Shown here: in pieces, positions 49,946 through 57,912 of the stretch
Position numbering within the stretch: position 1 is the stretch's first letter
Layout of the letters: the number at the start of each line of letters is the position of its first letter
Source of the DNA: Planctomycetota bacterium
GTDB lineage: Bacteria; Planctomycetota; UBA1135; UBA2386
NCBI GenBank assembly: GCA_014192625.1
Contig: BJHM01000013.1
Coordinates: forward strand, 1-64,000
Length of the DNA: 64,000 nucleotides
Reading direction: 5' to 3'
The notes under the pieces: model-generated
What the model was told of the DNA's origin: nothing
Database searches by the model: none
The model's input: only the letters and a program-made list of their open reading frames with translations
Position numbers and translations under genes: made by a program

Positions 49946-52417
49946 TCACTTCCTACGCGCTGACCTTTTCGCCTTGGGTTTTCCAGCCGTGGGATTGGGT
50001 TTTCCAGCCGTGGGAAACACCAGCTTGTAGACATCAAAGAACGTGTCCGCATAGGTAAACGTGAGGCCCGCAGTCAACTCGGGCTTCAGCTCCGCCACTT
50101 CTGCCTCGTTGTCCTTTGGCAATAGCACGCGCTTTAAGCCAAAGTTTTTCGCCGCGATCACCTTCTCACGCACGCCGCCGATCGGCAGCACTTCGCCGAC
50201 CAGCGTGAGCTCGCCGGTCATCGCTAGATCCATCGGTGCGGAGCGATCGGTGAGCCAGCCAAGGAAGGCGCATGCAATCGTGATGCCCGCTGAAGGCCCA
50301 TCCTTTGGAATGGCCCCCGATGGAAAGTGCAGATGCAGATCCGTCTCGGCAAATTTCTTTGGATCAATGCCAAATGCCGCCGCGCGACTCTTCAAAAAAC
50401 TCAGCGCGAGTTTCGCGGATTCCGCCATCACGTCGCCAAGGCTGCCCGTGTACTGCAACTTACCTTTGCCCACCGCACCAGTCGCTTCGACGTAGAGGAC
50501 ATCACCACCAAAGGCCGTCCAAGCAAGCCCCTGCACGACACCCGGCAGCTTCTGCGTGCGCCGCTGATCGCTCTTATATTTTGGCCGGCCAAGCATGGTG
50601 ACCAGCGAATCAACCTTGATGCGCCCTTTGCCTTTGCCACCACTGGCGACGTCGAGTGCCACCTTGCGGCACAAGCGTTGCACCTGTTTATCGAGGCCCC
50701 GCACGCCCGCCTCACGAGTGTAGAGCTGCACAATCTGCGACCACGCCGGCAGCGCGATCGCTAGTTGCTTATTGGATAGCCCGTGCCGATCCAGTTGCTT
50801 TGGCAGCAAGTGACGTCGGCCGATCTCGACCTTCTCCTGCGACAAGTAGCCAGGTAGTTCGAGAATCTCCATGCGATCCCGCAACGGCTCAGGAATCTGC
50901 GACAAGACATTTGCCGTCGCAAGAAACATCACCTTTGAAAGGTCGAACGGGATGTCGAGGTAGTGATCGAGGAACGCATGGTTTTGCTCAGGGTCGAGCA
51001 CCTCGAGCAATGCGCTGCTTGGATCGCCACGATGATCCGAACCGAGCTTGTCCACTTCATCGAGCAGAATCACTGGGTTGTTGGAGCCACAGGCCTTCAA
51101 GCCCTGCAAGATGCGCCCCGGCATCGCGCCGACATAGGTGCGACGGTGACCCTTGATCTCCGCCTCGTCGCGCAAGCCACCGAGCGAAAAACGCCAAAAC
51201 TTGCGCCCCATCGCGCGCGCGATGCTGCGGCCAAGGCTCGTCTTGCCGACGCCAGGTGGGCCGGACAGGCACAGGATCGAACCTTGGTGACCGGGTTTGA
51301 GTTTGCGCACCGCCAAGAACTCGAGAACGCGATCCTTGACCTCGTCGAGGCCGTAGTGATCCTCGTGCAAAACCTGCGCCGCCTTCGAGAGATCAGAGTC
51401 GTCCGCAGTGACGACCGACCACGGCAGCGCCGTGAGCCAATCGAGGTAGTTGCGGATCACGCCATACTCCGCCGACTCGACCGGCGTGGTGCGCAGCCGA
51501 TTGAGCTCTTCGTCTGCGCGGCGCTTCGCCGCATCGGGCATCGCTGCCTTGGCAATCGCAGCTTCGAGTCGATGCTGCTCTTGCACCCGCGGATCCTTCT
51601 CCTCGCCAAGCTCGCGCAGGATCAGCTTCAACTGCTCGCGCAAAAAATAATCCTTCTGCGCTTTCTCCGTTTTGCCGCGAATCTCTTCTTGGATTTGCTT
51701 ATCCAGCTCGGCCAGCTCGACTGCCCCCATCGCCAGTTGCAACGCGAGTTCCAAGCGCTGCTCGACATCCGCCAAGGCAAGGATGCGTTGCCGATCTTCA
51801 AACTTGCGCACAACGCTGCCCGCAAAATCTGAAAGGTGCGACGGGTTTTCCAGGTTGAGCACGGCCGTCTGAAAACCAGCGTCGGAATGATCCTGTAGGT
51901 CCGCAAACTTACGCAACTGTTCTTGCAGCAAGCGCGCGAGCGACTCGGCCTTCTTGCCAAGAGCAGGGATTTCAGCCAACTCCTTCACGCGGACCATCAA
52001 GCACGGTTTATGCCGCACAACCTTGACGATGCATGCGCGACGAATGCCTTGCACCATCACAGACGCACTACCATCAGGCAGCTTCAGCGTCTTCAGGATG
52101 CGCGCAACGACCCCTACCTCGTGCAAATCCTGCTCTAGAAGTCGGTCCTTGTCGGCTGACTTTTGCAGCACGACAAACAGATGGCCGTTTTGCGCCTCGG
52201 CCTTAGCCACGATGTCACGCTCCATCTGTGATTCGAGCAGCAGCGGCATCATCAAGTTTGGGAATGGCACCGCACGCGTGAGTGGAAAGGCAAACAGCGT
52301 GGTTGGCATGTTGTGCTTTGCCACCTCAGGAGTGGGCAACTGCGTCTCAATGACAACTGCAGTTGCTACTACACTCGCCTCGCCCTCGGGCTGACTCGGA
52401 TCGCCGTCCTTGTGCAT
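49946..52417 (-). CDS. lon: ATP-dependent protease Lon
   Basis: 823 residues from ATG 52417; the frame runs on to 52465 with an odd Cys-rich tail. Domains: LON substrate-binding N-terminal (~40-240), coiled coil, AAA+ with Walker A 'SGPPGVGKTSLGR' and Walker B 'VILLDEVDKL', sensor 'RFSLGGLRDEAEIKGHRRTYVG', and C-terminal Ser/Lys protease with 'PKDGPSAGI' (catalytic Ser) and 'IGGVREKVIAAK' (catalytic Lys). It degrades misfolded and regulatory proteins in the cytoplasm. The tail ends in a near-duplicate 'TAGKPNPTAGKPKAKRSARR', encoded by a 21-base tandem repeat at ~49976-50011. Single gene. Confidence 0.96.
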   Translation of the reverse strand: MHKDGDPSQPEGEASVVATAVVIETQLPTPEVAKHNMPTTLFAFPLTRAVPFPNLMMPLLLESQMERDIVAKAEAQNGHLFVVLQKSADKDRLLEQDLHEVGVVARILKTLKLPDGSASVMVQGIRRACIVKVVRHKPCLMVRVKELAEIPALGKKAESLARLLQEQLRKFADLQDHSDAGFQTAVLNLENPSHLSDFAGSVVRKFEDRQRILALADVEQRLELALQLAMGAVELAELDKQIQEEIRGKTEKAQKDYFLREQLKLILRELGEEKDPRVQEQHRLEAAIAKAAMPDAAKRRADEELNRLRTTPVESAEYGVIRNYLDWLTALPWSVVTADDSDLSKAAQVLHEDHYGLDEVKDRVLEFLAVRKLKPGHQGSILCLSGPPGVGKTSLGRSIARAMGRKFWRFSLGGLRDEAEIKGHRRTYVGAMPGRILQGLKACGSNNPVILLDEVDKLGSDHRGDPSSALLEVLDPEQNHAFLDHYLDIPFDLSKVMFLATANVLSQIPEPLRDRMEILELPGYLSQEKVEIGRRHLLPKQLDRHGLSNKQLAIALPAWSQIVQLYTREAGVRGLDKQVQRLCRKVALDVASGGKGKGRIKVDSLVTMLGRPKYKSDQRRTQKLPGVVQGLAWTAFGGDVLYVEATGAVGKGKLQYTGSLGDVMAESAKLALSFLKSRAAAFGIDPKKFAETDLHLHFPSGAIPKDGPSAGITIACAFLGWLTDRSAPMDLAMTGELTLVGEVLPIGGVREKVIAAKNFGLKRVLLPKDNEAEVAELKPELTAGLTFTYADTFFDVYKLVFPTAGKPNPTAGKPKAKRSARRK

Positions 52418-53038
52418 GTTGCGACAGTAGCAGACGGCTCCCACAGTCGCAGCAGCCAGACACACATCGAGTCTATGCGTTATTCAAGGCGATCGATCGA
52501 GCGAGCAACCAACTAGCATCCCACGCAGTGCTGGAGGGCCAGTCGACAGCTCCGACTCTCATAACCAGAACTCCGCACCGGACGCGATTACACCGGGACG
52601 GGGCAGGGATCACGTGCGCAAGGGAAGAACTGCGGACGCATGACGCCCGCGCTACAAGCGCGGGTCAGTTTGACGAAACTATGCCTGCCCCAGATAAAGT
52701 TTCGCCGAGCCGTTTTCATCACGCGTCCGCTCAGCACCACAAAGCGACTGCGCAACGTGGTGTAGATAAATTTGAAAAGCTCACTGGGCCGATCTACCTG
52801 GTGAAAAGGTGACTCGGTTGATGGCCAAGATTGAGATCCAAAATCGGCACTGCTGCTTGCTGACAGGATTGATCTTCATCTTCGTCACGACCCTGCTTGA
52901 GGATGCAAACCCGCCAGATCTTTTGGTCCACCAAAGGCTCAATAGCACGGCCTATAGGCATTGCTTGACCGCATCGAGCACCGCGGAAAAGCCTGCCGCA
53001 CTTGCTGCTGCGCGTCGAACTGCGGCTGCGAACTGGTG
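52418..53038. other. Intergenic region upstream of lon, no clear gene
   Basis: 621 bases. It contains a perfect 8-bp hairpin CCCGCGCT (52646-52653) / AGCGCGGG (52657-52664) with a 3-base loop and no T tract. Short protein-like stretches occur on both strands (for instance minus 'GRHSFVKLTRACSAG' over the hairpin), perhaps gene remnants. The lon promoter should lie close to 52420-52500; no heat-shock-type inverted repeat (CIRCE) was seen. Confidence 0.45.
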
Positions 53039-53392
53039 TCAGTAAGACCGGCAGGCGGCTGCGAGAGCCCGCAGAAACATCGCTTCAGCGTGCCGTTCGT
53101 AACTTGCCAGATCGCCAAGCGCCACCAACTGCGCGCGCAGTGAAACCGCCGCGTCGCAAGGCCTGCAACCGATCACTGCTTGCGCGGCGGTAGCAGCGAC
53201 CGCCTGCGTCGCTGGGCAGCCGCTGGCGCGCCACCGCAGTTCGGCAATGCGGCCATCGACGAGCCGGACATCGACCTCGGTCCGGTCGCCACAGACAGGA
53301 TGCTCCGCAGATCCCGTCCTTACATCGTCGCCCGTGAGCGCGCCGGCCCCGACACTCGCCAACAGAACGGCGCGCAGCTTTGGACCAACCAT
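53039..53392 (-). CDS. NifU/IscU-like iron-sulfur scaffold-type protein
   Basis: 117 residues. The fold resembles the N-terminal domain of NifU/IscU/SufU: 'HPVCGDRTEVDVRLVDGRI' gives the first Cys with the flanking Gly-Asp, and 'LRWRASGCPATQAVAATAAQ' the second. The third Cys expected near the end ('R-x-x-C') is replaced here: 'YERHAEAMFLRALAAA' has His-Ala. An extra pair 'GCRPCDAA' lies between. Without the third ligand cluster assembly may be altered. It comes 8 bases after the small lipoprotein gene and ends the minus-strand operon sigma-lysA-lipoprotein-this. Confidence 0.62.
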   Translation of the reverse strand: MVGPKLRAVLLASVGAGALTGDDVRTGSAEHPVCGDRTEVDVRLVDGRIAELRWRASGCPATQAVAATAAQAVIGCRPCDAAVSLRAQLVALGDLASYERHAEAMFLRALAAACRSY

Positions 53393-53400
53393 TGTGCCGT

Positions 53401-53580
53401 TCAGCGAGCCGCGTCGACGCCGGAAATCGCGACCTCGGCGGGCGCGACTGGCGCTGCCTTGTCGAACACCATGAACTCATTCCGCAAAAAAGTGCAACCG
53501 CCCATCGCAAGGCAAGCGACCAGCAGGATCAAAATCCGAGCGCTCAAGAAGGCCATGGACATACGCATCGTTTGCTTCAT
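53401..53580 (-). CDS. Tiny lipoprotein
   Basis: 59 residues from ATG 53580, which overlaps the lysA stop as ATGA. Signal peptide with lipobox 'LVACLAMGGC' (Cys29), leaving a 31-residue lipid-anchored tail ('CTFLRNEFMVFDKAAP…'). In many proteobacteria a tiny lipoprotein gene (lptM/yifL) sits beside lysA or dapF, but the mature part here does not match that family. Role unknown. Confidence 0.72.
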   Translation of the reverse strand: MKQTMRMSMAFLSARILILLVACLAMGGCTFLRNEFMVFDKAAPVAPAEVAISGVDAAR

Positions 53581-54863
53581 TTCGGATCTACTTCGTCGGC
53601 CCACAACTGCGACCATTCTTGTCGGCGCCGGATCAGCGTGACCGCGGCACCATCAACCAGAACTTCGGCTGGCAGGCGCCTTGTATTGTAGTTGGAAGCC
53701 ATAGAAAAACCGTACGCGCCCGCGCCGAGCACCGCAATCCGCTCGCCTGCAGCGAGCGACGGCAGCGCCCGGCGGCGGCCAAGAAAGTCCCCGCTCTCGC
53801 AAACTGGCCCAACTACATCCACCTCTTGCGTGGCACGATCCGGCGATCGCACCGGCGCGATGGGATGCTCGGCGCCATAGAGAGCCGGTCGCACGAGGTC
53901 ATTCATCGCCGCGTCCGCCAGCAAGAAGTTCGTGCCACCTGCCTGCTTGCTGCCAATCACCGTGCTGACCAGCACACCTGCATCGCCAACCAGAAAGCGG
54001 CCCGGTTCGAGCACCGGCGTGAGTCCCCGCGCAGCGAGCCTCGGCAAGAGCGCAGCGGCGACGGCGGTGACATCGAGCGCGTCACCTTTTCCGTAAGCGA
54101 TGCCAAAGCCACCGCCAAGATCGTAGTGACGGATGCCGCGACGACGCACCTCTGCACCATCAAGGAATGCTTCGACAACATCAAACGCGCGAACATATGG
54201 CTCAAAGTTGCGCAATTGACTGCCGAGGTGAACGTGATAGCCGCAGAGTTCGAGCGCCGAATCGGCTGCGATCTGCTCGACAACGGCACCAGCCTTTGCC
54301 ATCGCCACGCCAAACTTGGAATCGGCGCACGCGGTGGCAGTGTAGGCGTGAGTATCCACAGCGATACCGGGATTGAGCCGCAGAGAGACCGGCACGCGCA
54401 CACCGCTTGCGCGACCAGCGGCGGCTAGCAATGACAGTTCGTGCGGCGATTCGACATGGAACGCGCGCACAGAAGAGCGCACCGCAGCCTCGATTTCCCA
54501 ACGCTCCTTGGCGACGCCTGCAAACACGGCTCTTTGCGCGTCGATGCCCGCAGCTAAGAGCCGTAGCAATTCACCGCCGCTGACTAGGTCAAAGTCCGCT
54601 CCGAGCGCGGCAAGTCTCTGCAATAAGGTGCGATTACCGTTGGCCTTCACGGCGTAGCAGATCTCAGCACTTGGACCAAACGCGCGGCGCAGCAATGCGA
54701 AGCGTTCGCGAATCGTCGCCCACGAATAGACGTAGAGCGGCGTGCCAAAGCGAGTAGCTAGTTGATCAAGCGACTGCCCTTCACAACACAACACGCCATC
54801 GAGGTAGTGCACGTGATCCGTGCCAGCACCTGCACACGGATGGCGCAACGGCAGCGCGTGCAT
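53577..54863 (-). CDS. lysA: Diaminopimelate decarboxylase
   Basis: 428 residues from ATG 54863, nine bases after the sigma-factor stop; the frame is open further upstream inside the sigma gene. It converts meso-diaminopimelate to L-lysine with PLP. The PLP Lys is in 'ICYAVKANGNRTLL', then 'FDLVSGGELLRLLAAG', 'GYHVHLGSQLRNFEPY', 'YDLGGGFGIAYGKGD', 'LEPGRFLVGDAG' and 'GPVCESGDFLGRRRALP' with the acidic Cys-Glu-Ser-Gly-Asp motif of the second active-site half. 'GAGAYGFSMASNYNTRRLPAEVL' closes the family pattern. Complete and ordinary; the unusual part is the pairing with a FliA-type sigma gene upstream. Confidence 0.95.
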   Translation of the reverse strand: MHALPLRHPCAGAGTDHVHYLDGVLCCEGQSLDQLATRFGTPLYVYSWATIRERFALLRRAFGPSAEICYAVKANGNRTLLQRLAALGADFDLVSGGELLRLLAAGIDAQRAVFAGVAKERWEIEAAVRSSVRAFHVESPHELSLLAAAGRASGVRVPVSLRLNPGIAVDTHAYTATACADSKFGVAMAKAGAVVEQIAADSALELCGYHVHLGSQLRNFEPYVRAFDVVEAFLDGAEVRRRGIRHYDLGGGFGIAYGKGDALDVTAVAAALLPRLAARGLTPVLEPGRFLVGDAGVLVSTVIGSKQAGGTNFLLADAAMNDLVRPALYGAEHPIAPVRSPDRATQEVDVVGPVCESGDFLGRRRALPSLAAGERIAVLGAGAYGFSMASNYNTRRLPAEVLVDGAAVTLIRRRQEWSQLWADEVDPK

Positions 54864-54871
54864 GCCGTGAC

Positions 54872-55666
54872 TCAGACGGCCAGCGCCGCGAGCCGGTTCT
54901 TCAACCGATCGAGCACGCGGCCATGAATCTGGCAGATGCGCGCGGCGGAAAGACGCAGGCGCTTGGCCACTTCCTTGCCACTCATCCCCTCCAGGTAGTG
55001 CAACTGCAGCACCTTCCACTCGATCGGATCAAGGCTCTGGCGAATCTTTATCAGAATCTCCTGACGATGAATCGACTCGATCGGCGACTCGACCCCTTCG
55101 TCAGGCAAGCGGTCCATCGCGTCATCTTCACTGCCATCCTCATCAAAAGGGCTGGCCGGCACCTGTGCTTTTCGTTCGAGCCGAGTCTGATAATCGCGCT
55201 GCAATCGCTCGATGCTGACGCCCAATTCCGCCGCCAATTCATGTTCGTCCGGTTCGCGCGACAGAACAGTGCGCAAACGCGACAGCGCATCCTCGCGCTC
55301 ACGCAATCGGCGCCGACACAGACGTGGCAACCAATCCATCGTGCGCAGTTCATCCAGCATCGCGCCGCGCACGCGAATCCGCATGAAGCCGAGAAACTGA
55401 TCGCATCGCTCTGGTTCGTATTTGTCGATGGCCTGGATCAGGCCCCAAATGCCGGCATGCACAAGGTCTTGCGCATCAACCGAAGGCGGCAGTCTTAGCG
55501 CCAGCCGATGAGCCATGCTCTCAACGAGACCGCGGTGGCGCTCTACCAGCTTGTCGCGCAGCGCCACATTGTGGCGGCGACGATAGCGACGCAACAACTC
55601 CTCGGTTGTCACGATTGCCGTCACCGGGCGGACCTGACCTGAAACGTCGTCGGTTTGCATTCGCAT
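54872..55666 (-). CDS. FliA/WhiG-type RNA polymerase sigma factor
   Basis: 264 residues from ATG 55666 ('MRMQTDDVSGQV'); the upstream frame lacks sigma character. Region 2 'LVERHRGLVESMAHRLALRL' and 'DLVHAGIWGLIQAIDKYEPE' with 'FLGFMRIRVRGAMLDELRTMDW', region 3 'LSREPDEHELAAELGVSIERL', region 4 'LDPIEWKVLQLHYLEGMSGKEVAKRLRLSAARICQIHGRVLDRL'-type helix-turn-helix. The 'RGAMLDELR' signature is that of sigma-28. In flagellated bacteria it reads flagellar and chemotaxis genes, but no such gene or anti-sigma FlgM is in view. The heptamer array lies in its upstream region and may be part of its leader. Confidence 0.88.
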   Translation of the reverse strand: MRMQTDDVSGQVRPVTAIVTTEELLRRYRRRHNVALRDKLVERHRGLVESMAHRLALRLPPSVDAQDLVHAGIWGLIQAIDKYEPERCDQFLGFMRIRVRGAMLDELRTMDWLPRLCRRRLREREDALSRLRTVLSREPDEHELAAELGVSIERLQRDYQTRLERKAQVPASPFDEDGSEDDAMDRLPDEGVESPIESIHRQEILIKIRQSLDPIEWKVLQLHYLEGMSGKEVAKRLRLSAARICQIHGRVLDRLKNRLAALAV

Positions 55667-55873
55667 CCGATCAGCGACGCGGCACTTCACCGTCCACTTC
55701 GTTTCGAACACTGTCTGACTAGTGACAGCATTCGAGAAGCTGCGATCTTCGTGCGCGCACACCGCGTGTGCACTGCACTCAATCGCATGCGCGGATGAAG
55801 CGCTGCATCGAGACAATGGCAAAGCATAGCAATCGACATGCATGAAGTGCAACCGAATGCATGCATGCATTTT

Positions 55874-56130
55874 CACTCATCGCACATCACTCATCGCACA
55901 TCACTCATCGCGCATCGCGCATCGCTCATCGCTCATCGCTCATCGCGCATCGCACATCGCTCATTGCACATCGCTCATCGCTCATCGCTCATCCCTCATC
56001 GCACATCGCACATCACACATCGCACATCGCACATCGCACATCGCGCATCGCACATCGCACATCGCACATCGCACATCGCACATCGCACATCGCACATCGC
56101 ACATCGCACATCGCACATCGCACATCGCAC
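55874..56130 (-). repeat. 7-bp tandem repeat array, 36 full copies
   Basis: Consensus on the plus strand is CGCACAT, with frequent CGCTCAT and CGCGCAT variants (pattern CGC[ATG]CAT) and rarer CACTCAT, TGCACAT, CCCTCAT. Thirty-six heptamers run 55874-56125 plus a partial unit. The right half is almost uniform CGCACAT, the left half more varied, as if older. Since 7 is not a multiple of 3, all three frames stay open on both strands, which creates false coding frames. It lies between ybeY and the sigma gene in one transcriptional direction. No unique spacers, so not CRISPR. Confidence 0.96.
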
Positions 56131-56269
56131 TTTGAACGTTCCCCAACGTGCGCTCGTTGGCCTGCCGCGACATTGAGTCCTGCACACCTCCGCAACGACT
56201 CTTGCATGCGAACTTCGGCGTAGTCCACTTGCAGCAATCGCGCTGCGTCGCCTGCGACAAAAACCAATA

Positions 56270-56743
56270 TCAGCTAACGTCATCCACAGAAGCCACATGC
56301 AACGCCAAGCCTGCAAGTACGGCCTGCTCCGCGCGCCGCATCCGCAAGCGGTCGCGCTTGTGCACATCGTCGTAACCACACTGGTGCAGCAAGCCATGCA
56401 CGATGTAGAGCGCGATTTCGGCGTGCAATGGATGGCCGTGTTCCCGGGCGCGTCGCTTCGCAGTGGTGACACTGAGCACAATTTCGGCACTCCCGTCGAT
56501 TTCAAACGAGATCACATCGGTCGGCGTGGGGTCGGCAAGAAACTGCTCGTGCAAGCGGCCGATTTCCCGATCGTTGGTCAACAGCAGCGATACCGGCATG
56601 GTCTCGCGCCGCGCGAACGCGAGCGTGGCGCGCACAACTTTGCGTAGGAAAGTAATCTTGCTGCGAGGCCGGCCTCGATCGAGCACCGCCAACTGCAGCG
56701 GCGCTATTGCCCCGCTGCGTGGCCGCCGCACCTTGCTCGTCAC
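56270..56743 (-). CDS. ybeY: Endoribonuclease YbeY-like, altered third metal ligand
   Basis: 157 residues from GTG 56743; the GTGA overlap with the phoH stop sets the start. YbeY is a metal-dependent endoribonuclease needed for 16S rRNA 3'-end processing and 70S quality control. Family pattern: 'LLTNDREIGRLHEQFLADPTPTDVISFEID' and the metal site 'IVHGLLHQCGYDD'. In the standard H-x3-H-x5-H site the third residue should be His at the second D of 'GYDD'; here it is Asp, with a His two residues on ('GYDDVH'). The PhoH-like gene directly upstream is its usual partner. Confidence 0.88.
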   Translation of the reverse strand: MTSKVRRPRSGAIAPLQLAVLDRGRPRSKITFLRKVVRATLAFARRETMPVSLLLTNDREIGRLHEQFLADPTPTDVISFEIDGSAEIVLSVTTAKRRAREHGHPLHAEIALYIVHGLLHQCGYDDVHKRDRLRMRRAEQAVLAGLALHVASVDDVS

Positions 56744-57720
56744 TGCCGCGCTGGGCGGTTGCCGTGATCGCCGTATGCAACGACGATGCGGCTTACCACT
56801 GGGTGTCGCACTACGTCGCCCGCATCGAGATGCACAATGCCGATGCCAGGCGTACCTTCGAGGCGGCGCACCGCGTCCCCAAGGCCCGAAGTCACGTGCA
56901 ACGGCAGATCGCACTGCGACGGGTCGCCCGTGACGACCATGCGCGAGCCTTCGCCGAGCCGCGTCAAGAACATCAGCATCTGGGTGACCGTTGTATTCTG
57001 CGCCTCGTCGAGGATCACAAACGAACGATTGAGCGTGCGGCCTCGCATGTAGGCCAACGGGCACACCTCGACGACATCGCTTTCGAGCCAACGAGTGCGC
57101 GTGCGCGGGTCGAGCAGGTCCTGCAAGGCGTCATACATTGGCCGCAGATACGGATCGATCTTGGCCTGAAAGTCACCTGGCAGGAAGCCGAGCTTCTCGC
57201 CCGCCTCGACGGCGGGCCTCACTAGCACGATGCGCCGCACAAAGCCGCGCTTCATCGCATCAATCGCCTGCGCCACGGCGAGGTAGGTCTTGCCAGTGCC
57301 AGCCGGGCCAACGGCAATCACAACATCCTCCTGGTCCATCATCTCCAGGTAGCGCGTCTGACCGCCGGTCCGCGCCTTGATCGCGTAGCTCTTGGCCGCG
57401 GGCACAGCGAAAGCACCGGGTAAAAGCCCATGGGCGGCGGCATCCGCAATCTCGGCGGGCACTCCCGAGCGCAACCGTTGCGCCACATCTTGCGTCGTGA
57501 GTTTGCGACCCGAACGCAACGCATGCAGGCTGTCCTCAAGCACGTGTTGCACTGTTTGCACATGCTGCGGATCACCCAGCAGTCGCAAGCTGCCATCGCG
57601 CACCAGAACGGAGACTCCATGCAGCTCGCGGATCAACCGCGCATTGCTGTCGAGCGGCCCAAGCAGGATCCGCGCTTCCTCTACCGACTGGACGGGGATC
57701 TGGAGGTCAGCTTCGCTCAA
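56740..57720 (-). CDS. phoH: PhoH-like ATPase (YbeZ/PhoL)
   Basis: 326 residues. Walker A 'GPAGTGKTYLAVAQAID' and Walker B 'SFVILDEAQNTT' belong to the PhoH nucleotide-binding fold; 'RRIVLVRPAVEAGEKLGFLPG' and 'MVVTGDPSQCDLPLHVTSGL' are the family's other hallmarks. The N-terminal ~60 residues form a KH-like RNA-binding part. It is an ATP-driven RNA helicase/RNase-linked factor that works with YbeY in rRNA handling; the two genes overlap by four bases. No oddities seen. The upstream 192-base gap to the MTA phosphorylase gene could hold its own promoter. Confidence 0.94.
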   Translation of the reverse strand: MSEADLQIPVQSVEEARILLGPLDSNARLIRELHGVSVLVRDGSLRLLGDPQHVQTVQHVLEDSLHALRSGRKLTTQDVAQRLRSGVPAEIADAAAHGLLPGAFAVPAAKSYAIKARTGGQTRYLEMMDQEDVVIAVGPAGTGKTYLAVAQAIDAMKRGFVRRIVLVRPAVEAGEKLGFLPGDFQAKIDPYLRPMYDALQDLLDPRTRTRWLESDVVEVCPLAYMRGRTLNRSFVILDEAQNTTVTQMLMFLTRLGEGSRMVVTGDPSQCDLPLHVTSGLGDAVRRLEGTPGIGIVHLDAGDVVRHPVVSRIVVAYGDHGNRPARQ

Positions 57721-57912
57721 GGTGTTTTGTTATCGAGCACGAATCATCATGACTCGGCAGGACATTCTTCGATGGTCCGAGAATCGCCCCCCCGCAGCAA
57801 GCTTCTTGCCGCTGCGAAAGGCCATCGCCGGCGGAAAAAGTCGCCCCGAGTTTCGCCGCGCAGGCAATTACCAAGGGCACACAGGGCATCCCTCGCAGCC
57901 GTCGGACCGCAA

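Noticed and set aside
52418-53038. Structured RNA such as tmRNA, RNase P or SRP RNA upstream of lon
   Set aside because: Only one 8-bp hairpin was found; none of the conserved blocks of these RNAs is present.
55874-56130. Possible CRISPR array
   Set aside because: The units are 7 bp with no unique spacers between them and no cas genes nearby.
55838-56505. Several long overlapping frames on both strands rich in Ser-His-Ile-Ala or Met-Cys-Asp-Val repeats
   Set aside because: They arise because the 7-bp repeat has no stop codons in any frame; no start signals or non-repeat homology. Repeat array, not genes.
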